A DNA stretch of 47,998 bases from Anaerolineales bacterium (GTDB lineage: Bacteria; Chloroflexota; Anaerolineae; Anaerolineales; UBA4823). Shown here in pieces: positions 10,601-19,119 of this stretch (within the stretch, counting starts at the first letter, position 1; every line of letters starts with the position of its first letter). The stretch spans positions 1 through 47,998 of the forward strand of contig JAFGBV010000218.1 in NCBI GenBank assembly GCA_016932955.1, given 5' to 3'. The translations under genes and the position numbers were made by a program. The notes under the pieces are model-generated. The model worked only from the letters and a program-made list of their open reading frames with translations. It did no database searches and was not told the origin of the DNA.

Positions 10601-13600
10601 CGACTGAGATTGGCTGGCTGGTATCGATCATCTCCAACAGGAGCATGCTTTCTGCAATCGCCACCGATAGTCCAATGCGCTGATCGCTATCCTCAAAACC
10701 TCCAGCGGCGCGCACGGTCAGGCGATCGCCCTGGCGGAGCCAGAGTGTTCCGGTATCGTAAGGGATGATGGTTTTCACCTGATCAAGCAAGCCTTGGATC
10801 AGCTCATCCGTTTGCAGGCTGGATGTAATAGCAGCCGCGACATGAGTCAACGCCATCATCTGAGCCGCGCGCTGTTCAGATGCCTGGTACAACCGCGCAT
10901 TCTCTAGAGTAAGAGCAGTTTGGTGGGCAAGCGAAGCAATCAGCGCCTGATCATCAGCTGTGAAGGCATCGGCTGAGCGGAAGTTATCCAAAACCAGCAC
11001 ACCCAGGCGGTTATCGCCGGTCTGCAGCGGCACGACCAAGCAGGAAATCGGCAAGCGGCCTTCGGTGGCATCTCGATAAATGACTAACGATTCAGGAGAC
11101 AGGTTATAGTCACGGGCAAAATTGACTTCTGGCACCCGCAAGATCTCCCCGCGCTCAAAAGCTTGGCCTGGTAAGGCCTGCCCCATATCATAGGTAATCT
11201 CCAGGATACGATGACTGTTGATGTAACCCAGGGCAGCCTGGGGTCGCAGGCGCCTCTGCTCTGGCTCCCAAATGGCAACCATGCCAGCGTGAGCAGCCGG
11301 GAGAACCTGCAAAGCACTTTCGACGAGTGTCCGCAGGATGCTGACGGGGTCCAATGTGCCCAGCTTGCGACTGAATTCGAGCAGCAAGTTCACCTCTTGC
11401 AAGCGGCGGTTCGTTTCAGTGAGCAAGCGCAGATTTTCAAGCGCAATCGCCACCTGACGGCACATCAAAGCGTAGAGGTGGGCATCATCCTCGCTGAGAG
11501 GCGGCAAAGGAACCTGGCTGAGTGCAAGCACCACCGCATCGACCCGCATAGCAACCACAATCGGCAGGCAGAAGAAAGCCTTGGCTTCCAAAGCATTTAA
11601 CAACGGAGAGGTGTTCCAGTCGCTGTTCTCATCAAGATTAGCCACCAGAAGCTGCTCACCGCTTTGCAAGACACTGCGCAACGGGTTACGCTGCCCTAGC
11701 AATGTCTCCAGGTTGATTGTCGAGGAGCGAGAACCAAGTACATGGAGAAGGTGAGGCCCCCCTGGCCCACTTTCGGCGATCAGGGTCATGCTGAGATCGA
11801 GGCGGATCATCAGCTCGCGGCCAAACGATAATAGCACATCCAAGCGGTCGCTCTGGCGGCTGACTATCTCAGCAATGTCCAGCCCTGCCTGGATCCAGCG
11901 CGCCCGACGGTTGAGGCGCTGAACAGTGAGAGTCAATTCGACATCTTTGTGGAGCAGGTTGGGGAATTGGGATTGAGAGGCACCCAGGGCATCCTGGGCA
12001 AGCATCAATTCACGCTGCAGCACGGCAGATGTGGCGCTCAATTCGCTGAGACGCTGGTGGCTCTCGATAGAGAGCTCCGCCTGAGTGGCAAACACTTCCA
12101 GGGCCTCAATGGTAGGCCGGTCAGGGCGCAGGTTGTTGCGCGGTGCATCCACGCTGACCAGGCCTAATGGTTCACCAGAAGCAGTGGTGAGAGGCACAAT
12201 GAGCAAATCCTGTGGATTCCAGGCCATGGTATCATCCACCTGGCTCAAATCCAGGGGCATAATCGTCATGGTATGGATATCTGCCACAGTTACTGGGCGT
12301 TGCTCGCTGGGGATAAAGTATGAGCGACTGAAGCGGAATTGCGGCTCCAGCATTTGCACAATGCCTGCCCAGGGTTGGGCTCGGCGGCGAAATTCTTCCA
12401 TCGTTTCCAGGGGCAGGCCAGCCCCTGCCACGCGGCGCAGGTTTTCTGTCTTCTTATCATACACACTGACCAGTACCACATTGAAGGGGGTCGATTCTTG
12501 GATGCCATAGGCGATGGCTTCCATAGCATCTTCCAATGGTTGATCCGGCGAAAGCGCCCGTGAGGCCTCCAGAAGCTTCGACATCGTCTCCACTCGCCGG
12601 CTAAGCAGTTCGCTGCGCAGAACTTGCTCGCGGTAGCGTAAGGCGTTCCCCAGGGCAATAGCAGCCTGCGTAGCCAGACTCTGAGCAATCTCCAGGGCAG
12701 TGGCATCAAAACGGCCCGGTATCCTGGAATGCATGTGGATCAATCCCGCCACGCTCTCCTGGAACGTAATGGGAACCACCATAGAAGAAACAACTCCCGT
12801 ATGAGGCGGAGTCAGCGATGGGACATTCAGTTCAGCATCCGGTTGAGCATAGTTATCTACAATGATGGCCTCTTCATGTTCCACCACAAGCCGTTCAATG
12901 GGCGTTAACTCTCCGGAGGGCGGATCTCCAATGTGTAGCATCGCTTTGGATGAAATCACCCGCTCATCGGAGAGTTCAAAAAGGATGATATACCCGCAGC
13001 TGGCGCGAGTCGTATGGATCAGTTCATCATAGACCAGCTTGAGCACCGAATCTAAAACCAGGCTGGTGTTCATCTCGCGGCTGATACGGGTTAGAGCGAG
13101 CAGTTGATCGACACGGCGGCGCAGGCTTTCATCCGTCTGCGTATAGAGCGTTGATTTTTCAATCGCGGTTGCCAGTTGGCTGGCAGTGGTGGCAACCTGT
13201 GTCAGATCACTACGATTGAAGAATTCCTGCTGACGACTGGCAAGCACGATCTCGCCAATTCCCCGGTCGCGCACAACAATGGGCACCGAGAGCATCGCTT
13301 TCATCTGCCAGGTTTCAGCCAACGGCTTGTAAATAGAAAGCAACACAGCTTCCTGGTTAACATCATCGGTAAAGAAAGGGCGTCGAGTGGCAGTGACGGT
13401 GGCGCGAAACTCCGGGTCGCTCATAGAAACCCGCATCAGGCGAGCAGGTAGCTCAGAAGAAGCTCCATAAGTAGAGTCCTTATGCAGGCGCAGTGAGTCC
13501 CGATTCTCATCGATCAGGTAAATTGCCCCGACATCAGCGCGCAACAGGCGGGCGAGCTCGCGCAGCGAAAAAGCCAGGATTTCATCTAGTGTAGCAACCG

Positions 13601-15149
13601 AACCGGTCAGGCTGGCGATGCGGCGCATGGCCTCAGAGCGCTGAGCGCGATCCTGAGATTGTTTGATCAGCGTGGCATTCTCTACGATGGCAGCCGCCTG
13701 GCCTGCTATGATGGTCAGCATGCGGATATCATCCTGGTCAAAGGGTGAGCCATCCGATTTATCGGCTACTTGCAAATAACCCAGCATGCGCCCGCCGGAG
13801 GTGAGAGGAGTAAGGATAGTATTTTGAATGCCAGTGGCCTGAGCCAGGTGTGCCAAGCCAAGCGCCTCAAGGTGCGCATCCTGAGGAGCATTTTCCGAGG
13901 CGATCATCTCCTGTGACAGCCATTCCTGTTCTGCCGGGGTGCCCGGAGGAATGGTAACCGCATAGAGGGGCACAAAATCGGTCGGGATGCCCACAAATGG
14001 GGCCTGGGCTCGCAAATGGCGGCGAGATTCATCATAGATCAGGAAGCCAATCGTTCGCACGTCCATCAACGGGGTGATGCTTTCCACTAACCGGGAAAAG
14101 AAATCCTGTACACTTTGTGCCGCCCCTGAGGCCTGGGCTAATTTCGCTAAGCCCGATAGCTCCAGGATGCGCTGCTGCTCCTGGTTAAATAATAGCGCAT
14201 TGTTCAACGCCACCGCAGCCTGGCCTGAAAGGATGCGCAAAATCTCCAGGTCTGCTGGCGTGAATGCAGATTTGGATAAGGACGCCAGCTCCAGGGTGCC
14301 CACCAACTTGCCAGCCACCAACAAGGGGTAACCCATATACGAGCTGAAAGGATACTGTTTGCGATCCACCACCGGACGAACATTACGATAAGTATCCACA
14401 TCGGTAATCAGCAAGGGTTTCTGGTTGAGAATGAGGTAGCCAGAATATCCCTTACCGGGGAGATAGCGATCGAGGGATTTCTCCAGGTGGCGGTCGATCC
14501 CAGGCATGCCAACAAAACGATATGGAACCAGGTGTCGGTTGGTTGAATCCCAAACGGTGATTTCCGGGAAGTCCGAAGGGATGAGACGCTCAACGCTTTC
14601 GAGAATAGTGTATAGTGTACGATCCAGATCCAGGCTGGAGGCCATCGCCTGGCTTAGCTCAGAGAAGATATCCAGAGCGTGATCAGAAAGCTGTGCCTCA
14701 CTACCGGTGATCGCAGATACTTGAGGCCGGCGAAGGGTGACCAGGAAAGCGCCGACTGTCCCATTGCTGGGAGGCAAATAATAGGATGTTCCTTCTATAA
14801 ATCGACCATCGAGGGAAAAGCGCGCCTGACCTTCTGAGGAGCATAATCCCCAGAATACTTCGCTAGGGCGCGTGCGGCGTGCCAAACGTTCCAGGTTAGG
14901 TTCCTCTTCCAGGTGCCCAAACCAATCACGTGCCATCTTATTGGTATACGCAACCCGTCCGCCAATTTCAACCATCAACACAGCTTCGTTGGTTTGTGAA
15001 ATCTCCACGTTGGTAGGAGGAGACTCTGGGGGCTTGGTAAAGGGCTGGATGCGGGGGACAAAACGAATAAACACCACCACCACCACCAGAAATGCCAAGG
15101 CGATGAGGGTGACCGTTATTCCGAGTGTGCCCGGATCCATCCAGTTCAT
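7629..15149 (-). CDS. Giant multi-GAF sensor histidine kinase (eleven GAF-like domains, PAS, HisKA, HATPase)
   Basis: 2506 residues. A single N-terminal membrane helix (about 8-30) is followed by a short PAS-like segment (~50-130). Eleven successive GAF-like units then occur at roughly 160-325, 330-495, 520-668, 690-835, 860-1035, 1095-1245, 1260-1428, 1432-1588, 1608-1772, 1780-1938 and 1960-2125; most end with an A(I/V)A(L/I)xNAxL helix that links to the next. A PAS domain (~2130-2255) precedes HisKA, where SHELRTPMTS carries the phospho-His near 2275, and HATPase_c with N box NLVENAFQ, DNGIGI and GTGLGLSIV. There is no receiver in the chain; the flanking genes supply a receiver-GGDEF-like protein and a CheY-like protein. 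GAF domains bind small ligands or form dimer signalling helices. No chromophore or cyclic-nucleotide motif could be assigned by eye, so ligands are unknown. Confidence 0.95.
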   Translation of the reverse strand: MNWMDPGTLGITVTLIALAFLVVVVVFIRFVPRIQPFTKPPESPPTNVEISQTNEAVLMVEIGGRVAYTNKMARDWFGHLEEEPNLERLARRTRPSEVFWGLCSSEGQARFSLDGRFIEGTSYYLPPSNGTVGAFLVTLRRPQVSAITGSEAQLSDHALDIFSELSQAMASSLDLDRTLYTILESVERLIPSDFPEITVWDSTNRHLVPYRFVGMPGIDRHLEKSLDRYLPGKGYSGYLILNQKPLLITDVDTYRNVRPVVDRKQYPFSSYMGYPLLVAGKLVGTLELASLSKSAFTPADLEILRILSGQAAVALNNALLFNQEQQRILELSGLAKLAQASGAAQSVQDFFSRLVESITPLMDVRTIGFLIYDESRRHLRAQAPFVGIPTDFVPLYAVTIPPGTPAEQEWLSQEMIASENAPQDAHLEALGLAHLAQATGIQNTILTPLTSGGRMLGYLQVADKSDGSPFDQDDIRMLTIIAGQAAAIVENATLIKQSQDRAQRSEAMRRIASLTGSVATLDEILAFSLRELARLLRADVGAIYLIDENRDSLRLHKDSTYGASSELPARLMRVSMSDPEFRATVTATRRPFFTDDVNQEAVLLSIYKPLAETWQMKAMLSVPIVVRDRGIGEIVLASRQQEFFNRSDLTQVATTASQLATAIEKSTLYTQTDESLRRRVDQLLALTRISREMNTSLVLDSVLKLVYDELIHTTRASCGYIILFELSDERVISSKAMLHIGDPPSGELTPIERLVVEHEEAIIVDNYAQPDAELNVPSLTPPHTGVVSSMVVPITFQESVAGLIHMHSRIPGRFDATALEIAQSLATQAAIALGNALRYREQVLRSELLSRRVETMSKLLEASRALSPDQPLEDAMEAIAYGIQESTPFNVVLVSVYDKKTENLRRVAGAGLPLETMEEFRRRAQPWAGIVQMLEPQFRFSRSYFIPSEQRPVTVADIHTMTIMPLDLSQVDDTMAWNPQDLLIVPLTTASGEPLGLVSVDAPRNNLRPDRPTIEALEVFATQAELSIESHQRLSELSATSAVLQRELMLAQDALGASQSQFPNLLHKDVELTLTVQRLNRRARWIQAGLDIAEIVSRQSDRLDVLLSFGRELMIRLDLSMTLIAESGPGGPHLLHVLGSRSSTINLETLLGQRNPLRSVLQSGEQLLVANLDENSDWNTSPLLNALEAKAFFCLPIVVAMRVDAVVLALSQVPLPPLSEDDAHLYALMCRQVAIALENLRLLTETNRRLQEVNLLLEFSRKLGTLDPVSILRTLVESALQVLPAAHAGMVAIWEPEQRRLRPQAALGYINSHRILEITYDMGQALPGQAFERGEILRVPEVNFARDYNLSPESLVIYRDATEGRLPISCLVVPLQTGDNRLGVLVLDNFRSADAFTADDQALIASLAHQTALTLENARLYQASEQRAAQMMALTHVAAAITSSLQTDELIQGLLDQVKTIIPYDTGTLWLRQGDRLTVRAAGGFEDSDQRIGLSVAIAESMLLLEMIDTSQPISVGDVRQDPRFTSLVEHQYLSWLGVPLLSKSEVVGVLAFEKAEPHFYTQDHIAAVVTFAGQAAVALVNATLFEDSTSRTVELAERSQRLALLNRLSGELSGSLDLMNILRVTTHEMRQALAGDAVLGLLFNTEGKALLHTEDPALEIAYPVEVPHCMIYERIRETLGVFLSENILREEELSPLREFLAARKTKAIMVVPLATGVDLQGLLIVISHTRRRFDMDEVELGRTIGNQAAVTIQNARLFEETQRLFAETQARSAELTSLYDLGVSISQVLDQDKLIDTVFENSVRMLQADAAGLSLQSGTDSLVVRFLDRSEKIGPITIERKGTSFSEYVIQTGAPFIVRDMEKERDRLPIQGVTIGDPVRSWLGVPLIVRGSIAGVLSVMSYQPNAFGNQQLRFLLQIGNQLAVAFDNARLFQTTEEYAADMAHRVAERTQELEQEHNRTQTLLDIITELSASLDLDLVLNRTLAVLNEAISAEHSLIMLVHPEEAALFLRASLGYTTPPPKGGQITRFKPNEGLAGWVVTMRQSALIPDLQQDERWMQRVDHPSEHRSAIAVPLMMGEEVLGALLLFHRQPNSFTDHQLTLVQATAKQIAVAINNAQLYNLIRDQAERLGDMLRTQHIETSRSQAMLEAVADGVLVTDANRIITLFNPSAERILDLQRQQVLGRNLDHFIGLFGKAGQSWVHTIRTWSDDPASYMPGDTYAEQIELDDRRVVSVHLSPVLLRNDFLGTVSIFRDITHLIEVDRLKSEFVATVSHELRTPMTSIKGYVEILLMGAAGQLTAQQTHFLEVVKSNTERLAVLVNDLLDISRIEAGRISLSMQPLDMHKVAERAIETIIRRSEDEGRPMQVELHRSPGIPPAYGDPERVQQILDNLVENAFQYTPANGKIEITVRMADGEIQTDVKDNGIGIMPEDQPRVFERFFRGEDPLVLATSGTGLGLSIVRHLVEMHNGRIWLESSGAPGLGSTFSFTLPIYESQGEELAGEQ

Positions 15150-15180
15150 AAAATCCTATATCCGCAGAAAAGAGGTGGCG

Positions 15181-16068
15181 TTAGCTATCCTTACGCCGTG
15201 ACTCTGCAGCCAGTTCAGTGATCTCGCGAATATCAGCAAACTGGTATTCGGTTGGATTGACCACGCCGATTGACAGGCTCATGAGGGGAGCTTCTTCGGG
15301 CTGGCCATCTTTGCTAACGGCGCGAATGAAGCCCTGCTCACGATCAAGGAAATTGTAGTGCGAGAGAACTTCCTCGCTAAAGCGCGCCTTCAGGCGGTCG
15401 CGAATGGCAATGGCAGTCTCTTCTGCAGTGATGATGATAAAGTTGTCGCCGCCTGCATGACCAATGAAATCGTTCGTAGTGCCCAATTCATCCAGCACTT
15501 CTCCAATCATCATCCCAGCAAAGCGTAACACATCGTCGCTAGCCACAAAGCCATAAACTTCCTTAAATGGCTCAAAATGGTTGATTCGCACATCCATAAA
15601 TGCCCAATGCTGCTGGCGAATGATGCGGCGAAGCTGCTCTTCGATCAAACGCCCAGCCGGTAAGCCCGAGCGCGGGTCCGTCAGACTCTGCTGGTCTGCG
15701 CGAGAGATAGCACGCTGGACGCGCAGCTTTAGCTCTTCAATATCGAAAGGCTTGGTGATGTAATCGTCTGCGCCCAATTCCAGGCCTGCCAGTTTATCGG
15801 AACGCTCATCCTTCTGCGTAAGGAAAATGATCGGCACATGGCTGGTGCGGGTATTGGTACGCAGAATGCGGCACACCTCAAACCCATCAATGTCCGGGAG
15901 CATGATGTCCAGAACGATCAGATGGGGCAGGTTGCTGCGGGTTTTTTCCAATGCAACCGAACCGCGCAGGGCAGTATCCACTTCATAGCCCTGCCCTGTG
16001 AAATAAATTTGCAGCATGTTTGATATATCAGTGTCATCTTCAACAATGAGTAAGCGGGGTTTTCCCAT
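15181..16068 (-). CDS. Response regulator with receiver and degenerate GGDEF domain
   Basis: The 295-residue protein has an N-terminal receiver (~5-120): VEDDTD, phospho-Asp in LIVLDIMLPD, Thr in FLTQK and Lys in YITKPFD. A GGDEF-like domain follows (~130-290). The active-site signature reads GGDNF instead of GG(D/E)EF, so the catalytic acidic residue is Asn; a diguanylate cyclase role is doubtful and GTP binding or a scaffold role is possible. Its stop is 31 bp before the giant kinase start, so phosphorylation by that kinase is likely. GGGAGG precedes the ATG. Confidence 0.88.
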   Translation of the reverse strand: MGKPRLLIVEDDTDISNMLQIYFTGQGYEVDTALRGSVALEKTRSNLPHLIVLDIMLPDIDGFEVCRILRTNTRTSHVPIIFLTQKDERSDKLAGLELGADDYITKPFDIEELKLRVQRAISRADQQSLTDPRSGLPAGRLIEEQLRRIIRQQHWAFMDVRINHFEPFKEVYGFVASDDVLRFAGMMIGEVLDELGTTNDFIGHAGGDNFIIITAEETAIAIRDRLKARFSEEVLSHYNFLDREQGFIRAVSKDGQPEEAPLMSLSIGVVNPTEYQFADIREITELAAESRRKDS

Positions 16069-16085
16069 TTCTGCCTCCCAATGAA

Positions 16086-17177
16086 CTATGAATGCTGGCT
16101 GGTCCTCCTGGCATTCTGGCGTACAAGCTCGATATGTTGCTCTGTAACTACTCGTTCAAAAGAACGAAAACCACTGATGCGAAACCCATGTTTATCGGCG
16201 ATATTTGCAATCTCGTGAACTCGATTGATATCAATATCCTTTCCCAGCGAATAATCTTCAAAGCGGCCTTCAAGCGCAAGCGCCATCGTTTCAGCCATGC
16301 AGGCATAGGCTTTTCCCGGAGGAAAACCGAAATTAAAATGGAAATCGACCGGACCAGGCACTTCCACTATACCACCATCGATCACCAAAACATCCTGACG
16401 AGCTGCAGCCACCTGAACAGAAACATCCCGAGGCCGCGCAACATCGCAAACAACACTACCAGGCTGCAGATGCTGAGGCTCGATCACCGCGTGCACCGCA
16501 CTGGTGACAGTCAAGATCAGCTGCGCCTCCCGCAACGCGGTCATATCCGTAGCAATATGCAACTGCGCCTTACACCCTCCTGCAGCCAACTTCACCCGCA
16601 GCCGCTGCAGATGTTCCTCATGGCGTGCAATCAGATAGAGGTCGGCAACTTTCTGGCTCAACAGCGACGAGCATGCCCTTCCGATCGCGCCGGTAGCGCC
16701 CACGACTGCCGCAGTGGCACGCTCCATTGGAATCCGCATCACCTGTGCAGCCTGCTCCACCGCCCGGATGGCAACCGCAATCGTATATGAATCACCGGTT
16801 GTAACCGGCACCTCTAGCGCCCGCGCAACACTCACGCCCGCATCACCAATCACAGAGGTGTAGGCTCCTAACCCTAATATTTTAGCACCAAGTTTCTCTG
16901 CAAGCCAACCTGTTTGTATAATCTTACGATATACTCGCTTTTCTGGCAACTGTAAAAAGTGTTTCGGTGTTAACGGGCAGGCGATCAACCAGCCCTTGAT
17001 TTGCTTGCCAGTGCTTGCCGAAGTGACACCTTCCACTTCTGAAAGGTATACCGGCGGGAAAAAGGGGGCAAATTCGTAGATAATCCAATCGTTGACGAGA
17101 CGCGCCAACAGTGGGTATTTGCGACTTATATCGCGCTTGGGATCAATGGGGTGAATGATGAAAGCAAATGTGTCCAC
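16086..17177 (-). CDS. Acyl-ACP reductase-like NAD(P)-binding protein (AAR family relative)
   Basis: The 363-residue protein starts at a GTG three bases after the preceding stop; no strong alternative start is seen. The central Rossmann segment AAVVGATGAIGRAC (~170-185) has the GxxGxxG nucleotide motif. The C-terminal part (YACMAETMALALEG, DYSLGKDI, HGFRISGF) matches what I recall of the cyanobacterial long-chain acyl-ACP reductase, including the Cys that forms the acyl-thioester in that family. Members make fatty aldehyde from acyl-ACP; the activity here is inferred. Automatic annotation may call it shikimate or amino-acid dehydrogenase. No aldehyde-deformylating oxygenase gene is in the window. 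Neighbours are a beta-helix protein, a V4R protein and a hydrolase, consistent with a lipid-linked pathway. Confidence 0.75.
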   Translation of the reverse strand: MDTFAFIIHPIDPKRDISRKYPLLARLVNDWIIYEFAPFFPPVYLSEVEGVTSASTGKQIKGWLIACPLTPKHFLQLPEKRVYRKIIQTGWLAEKLGAKILGLGAYTSVIGDAGVSVARALEVPVTTGDSYTIAVAIRAVEQAAQVMRIPMERATAAVVGATGAIGRACSSLLSQKVADLYLIARHEEHLQRLRVKLAAGGCKAQLHIATDMTALREAQLILTVTSAVHAVIEPQHLQPGSVVCDVARPRDVSVQVAAARQDVLVIDGGIVEVPGPVDFHFNFGFPPGKAYACMAETMALALEGRFEDYSLGKDIDINRVHEIANIADKHGFRISGFRSFERVVTEQHIELVRQNARRTSQHS

Positions 17178-17180
17178 GAT

Positions 17181-18458
17181 CTACCATGACTCATCTGTGG
17201 TTTCGCCTGGGCGCGGGTAAAGGCGTAGGTGAAGTTTTGAGAAATTTAATTTGTGGTGATCGCTATCTTCATAGACAACGTTCTTCTCAATCACGCGCCT
17301 TTCTTGCGAGGCAAAGAGAACCACATCCGATTCGATGGTTCGAGCGGGAAAAACGATCATACCAGCACCCAGGCGACAATTATGCCCTACGCACCCCCCC
17401 AGCACAGGCCGGTTTGCGTTCAACAGTTTGCCATTTCCATTCAACGCGCGAATTGGAGATGGCAGAAGGTTGTAGTCAGTGAAGGTAGAGCCAGCACCGA
17501 CAAAAGTGTTACGCCCAATCACGCACATCTGCAGACAAGTATTCTGCGCCACCATGCTGTTATCCATGAAGGTGGTCATAAAAAGAGCAGCGCGGAAGGG
17601 CAGAAACGCGCCATCCCCAACCACCGAGAGCATCAACTGGCAGCCCTGACCAACATTCACATTGTCGCCGATCACGCAATTCTCGATCACCGCACCTGCA
17701 CCCACCGTCACATTATCCCCAATAGTGGTGGGACCATGGATCACTGCACTGGGGTCAATAGTGCAGTTGCGCCCGATCTTTACAACTTTCGAACAATCCA
17801 AAACCTGCTTGCCTTCATACATCGCCCTGCCCAGAACAAGCAGCTTAAATAACGGGTTCCTATCCAGGTGGTTCTCAAAACGGGCGCCACGCGTGAAGAG
17901 ACCAAACACCACATCCGCAATGAAGATATGCACCCAGGTATCAATGGCTAGCAGGCTGCGCATGGGAACCTGGAAAACAAGGTCTCCCTGCTCATAGGCC
18001 ATATAGGTTGGCACATGGTAATACCCAGCTTCAATGCTTTCAGTATCAATGACAAGCGGGGTAGGCGTCGCGCCGGGGCCATGCGGGTAATACCACAGGT
18101 CTGCCAGATATAGATCACCATCTGGGGTGTATGAAATGGAAAGAGGTAAGGCATGTTCCTTGAATGGCGGGTCATCTTTACGAAACGCTGCCCGGCAGGC
18201 GCAGCCCATCTGGGTAGCCCGGATCAAAAATTCGCTAAGGTATTCTTCATCAAAGTAGAGATTGTCGCGATAGACAATACATTCTTCTTCGGTTCTAGGA
18301 AGCGAGCCGCCAAAGGGTACCTCTACTTCGCGCCTGATGTAAGGAGCCAGCACATCCCTTTGAGAAAGCCAGAGTGGTTTATTCATGATGCGCAAATCAC
18401 GCGCACGTTCATTGAAAGGCGTCACAAAATGAGGGTCTTGAAGAATAATTTTCAACAT
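17181..18458 (-). CDS. Left-handed beta-helix (hexapeptide repeat) protein, transferase-like
   Basis: The 425-residue protein has an N-terminal half (~1-240) of unknown fold, followed by hexapeptide-type repeats (~245-395): IGRNCTIDPSAVIHG, IGDNVTVGAGAVIENC, IGDNVNVGQGCQL and later IGRNTFVGAGSTF. This is the left-handed parallel beta-helix seen in acyl-, acetyl- and nucleotidyl-transferases and in gamma-class carbonic anhydrases. No catalytic His could be pinned down, so the substrate is unknown. The ATG at 18458 is preferred because an upstream TTG at 18509 would overlap the V4R gene. Its ribosome-binding site is weak, suggesting coupling to the upstream gene. Confidence 0.75.
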   Translation of the reverse strand: MLKIILQDPHFVTPFNERARDLRIMNKPLWLSQRDVLAPYIRREVEVPFGGSLPRTEEECIVYRDNLYFDEEYLSEFLIRATQMGCACRAAFRKDDPPFKEHALPLSISYTPDGDLYLADLWYYPHGPGATPTPLVIDTESIEAGYYHVPTYMAYEQGDLVFQVPMRSLLAIDTWVHIFIADVVFGLFTRGARFENHLDRNPLFKLLVLGRAMYEGKQVLDCSKVVKIGRNCTIDPSAVIHGPTTIGDNVTVGAGAVIENCVIGDNVNVGQGCQLMLSVVGDGAFLPFRAALFMTTFMDNSMVAQNTCLQMCVIGRNTFVGAGSTFTDYNLLPSPIRALNGNGKLLNANRPVLGGCVGHNCRLGAGMIVFPARTIESDVVLFASQERRVIEKNVVYEDSDHHKLNFSKLHLRLYPRPGETTDESW

Positions 18459-18486
18459 AACAGAATTACATGCTCGCGCCAGTTGG

Positions 18487-19119
18487 TTAATCGATGGGTT
18501 GCTTTTCAATCAGGATACGGCAAGCCGCATCCCCTTTGGCAATACATTCGATCTCCTCTACATTGAAGAATTTTCCCCCGCTGACCCAATAGAGCGCTTC
18601 TTGCAGCAAACCTACTGCAAGATGACATACGGGTACATCAGCCTTGCGTTGCCAACAGACGGGACATAATTGGATATTCCAATAGAAGCGATCTTTTTCC
18701 TCCTCCACCACCACGCGCTGATCCGAATACTTGTTGAAGATATCGGCGAAAATTGCAGCCCCAGCGCGCAGCTTCTCATCCAACGGCAGCAAGCGAAACG
18801 CCAGATCAGTGAAACCCAGCAGCGGGCCAAATTCGCGCAAGCCATGTTTGAAAGTCGCCCGGCCCGAGCGCAGCGCCAGTCCTCGTCCCCCACGAACACC
18901 ATAAATTTTTTCCAGCGCTACCTGTAAATTGCTGACCTCTTCAAAGCGGAATCCCAAATTCAGATCATTGGGAGGATAATTATTGATGAGGTAGCGCATA
19001 TCCGATTGGTTGAGAATGGCAATCACGCCATTTCGGCCAATAATCTCCTCCAGAGACTCGAGAATAATGCGCCCAATTTTATTAGGGTAATAGTAAGAAG
19101 AACTAGGTGAATCGGTCAT
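18487..19119 (-). CDS. V4R-domain (4-vinyl reductase / hydrocarbon-binding type) protein
   Basis: The 210-residue protein has a C-terminal part (~110-205) with the V4R pattern: paired cysteines in LCPVCWQ, a further CH, the core ALYWVSGGKFFNVEEIECIAKG broken by conserved Gly/Cys, and a terminal CRILI. V4R domains occur in the ligand-binding regions of XylR/PoxR-type regulators and in BchJ, and are described as small-molecule (hydrocarbon) binding; some bind metal through the cysteines. The start ATG overlaps the stop of the hydrolase gene by 4 bp (ATGA), so translation is probably coupled. It likely acts as a cytosolic ligand sensor in the block; the ligand is unknown. Confidence 0.8.
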   Translation of the reverse strand: MTDSPSSSYYYPNKIGRIILESLEEIIGRNGVIAILNQSDMRYLINNYPPNDLNLGFRFEEVSNLQVALEKIYGVRGGRGLALRSGRATFKHGLREFGPLLGFTDLAFRLLPLDEKLRAGAAIFADIFNKYSDQRVVVEEEKDRFYWNIQLCPVCWQRKADVPVCHLAVGLLQEALYWVSGGKFFNVEEIECIAKGDAACRILIEKQPID

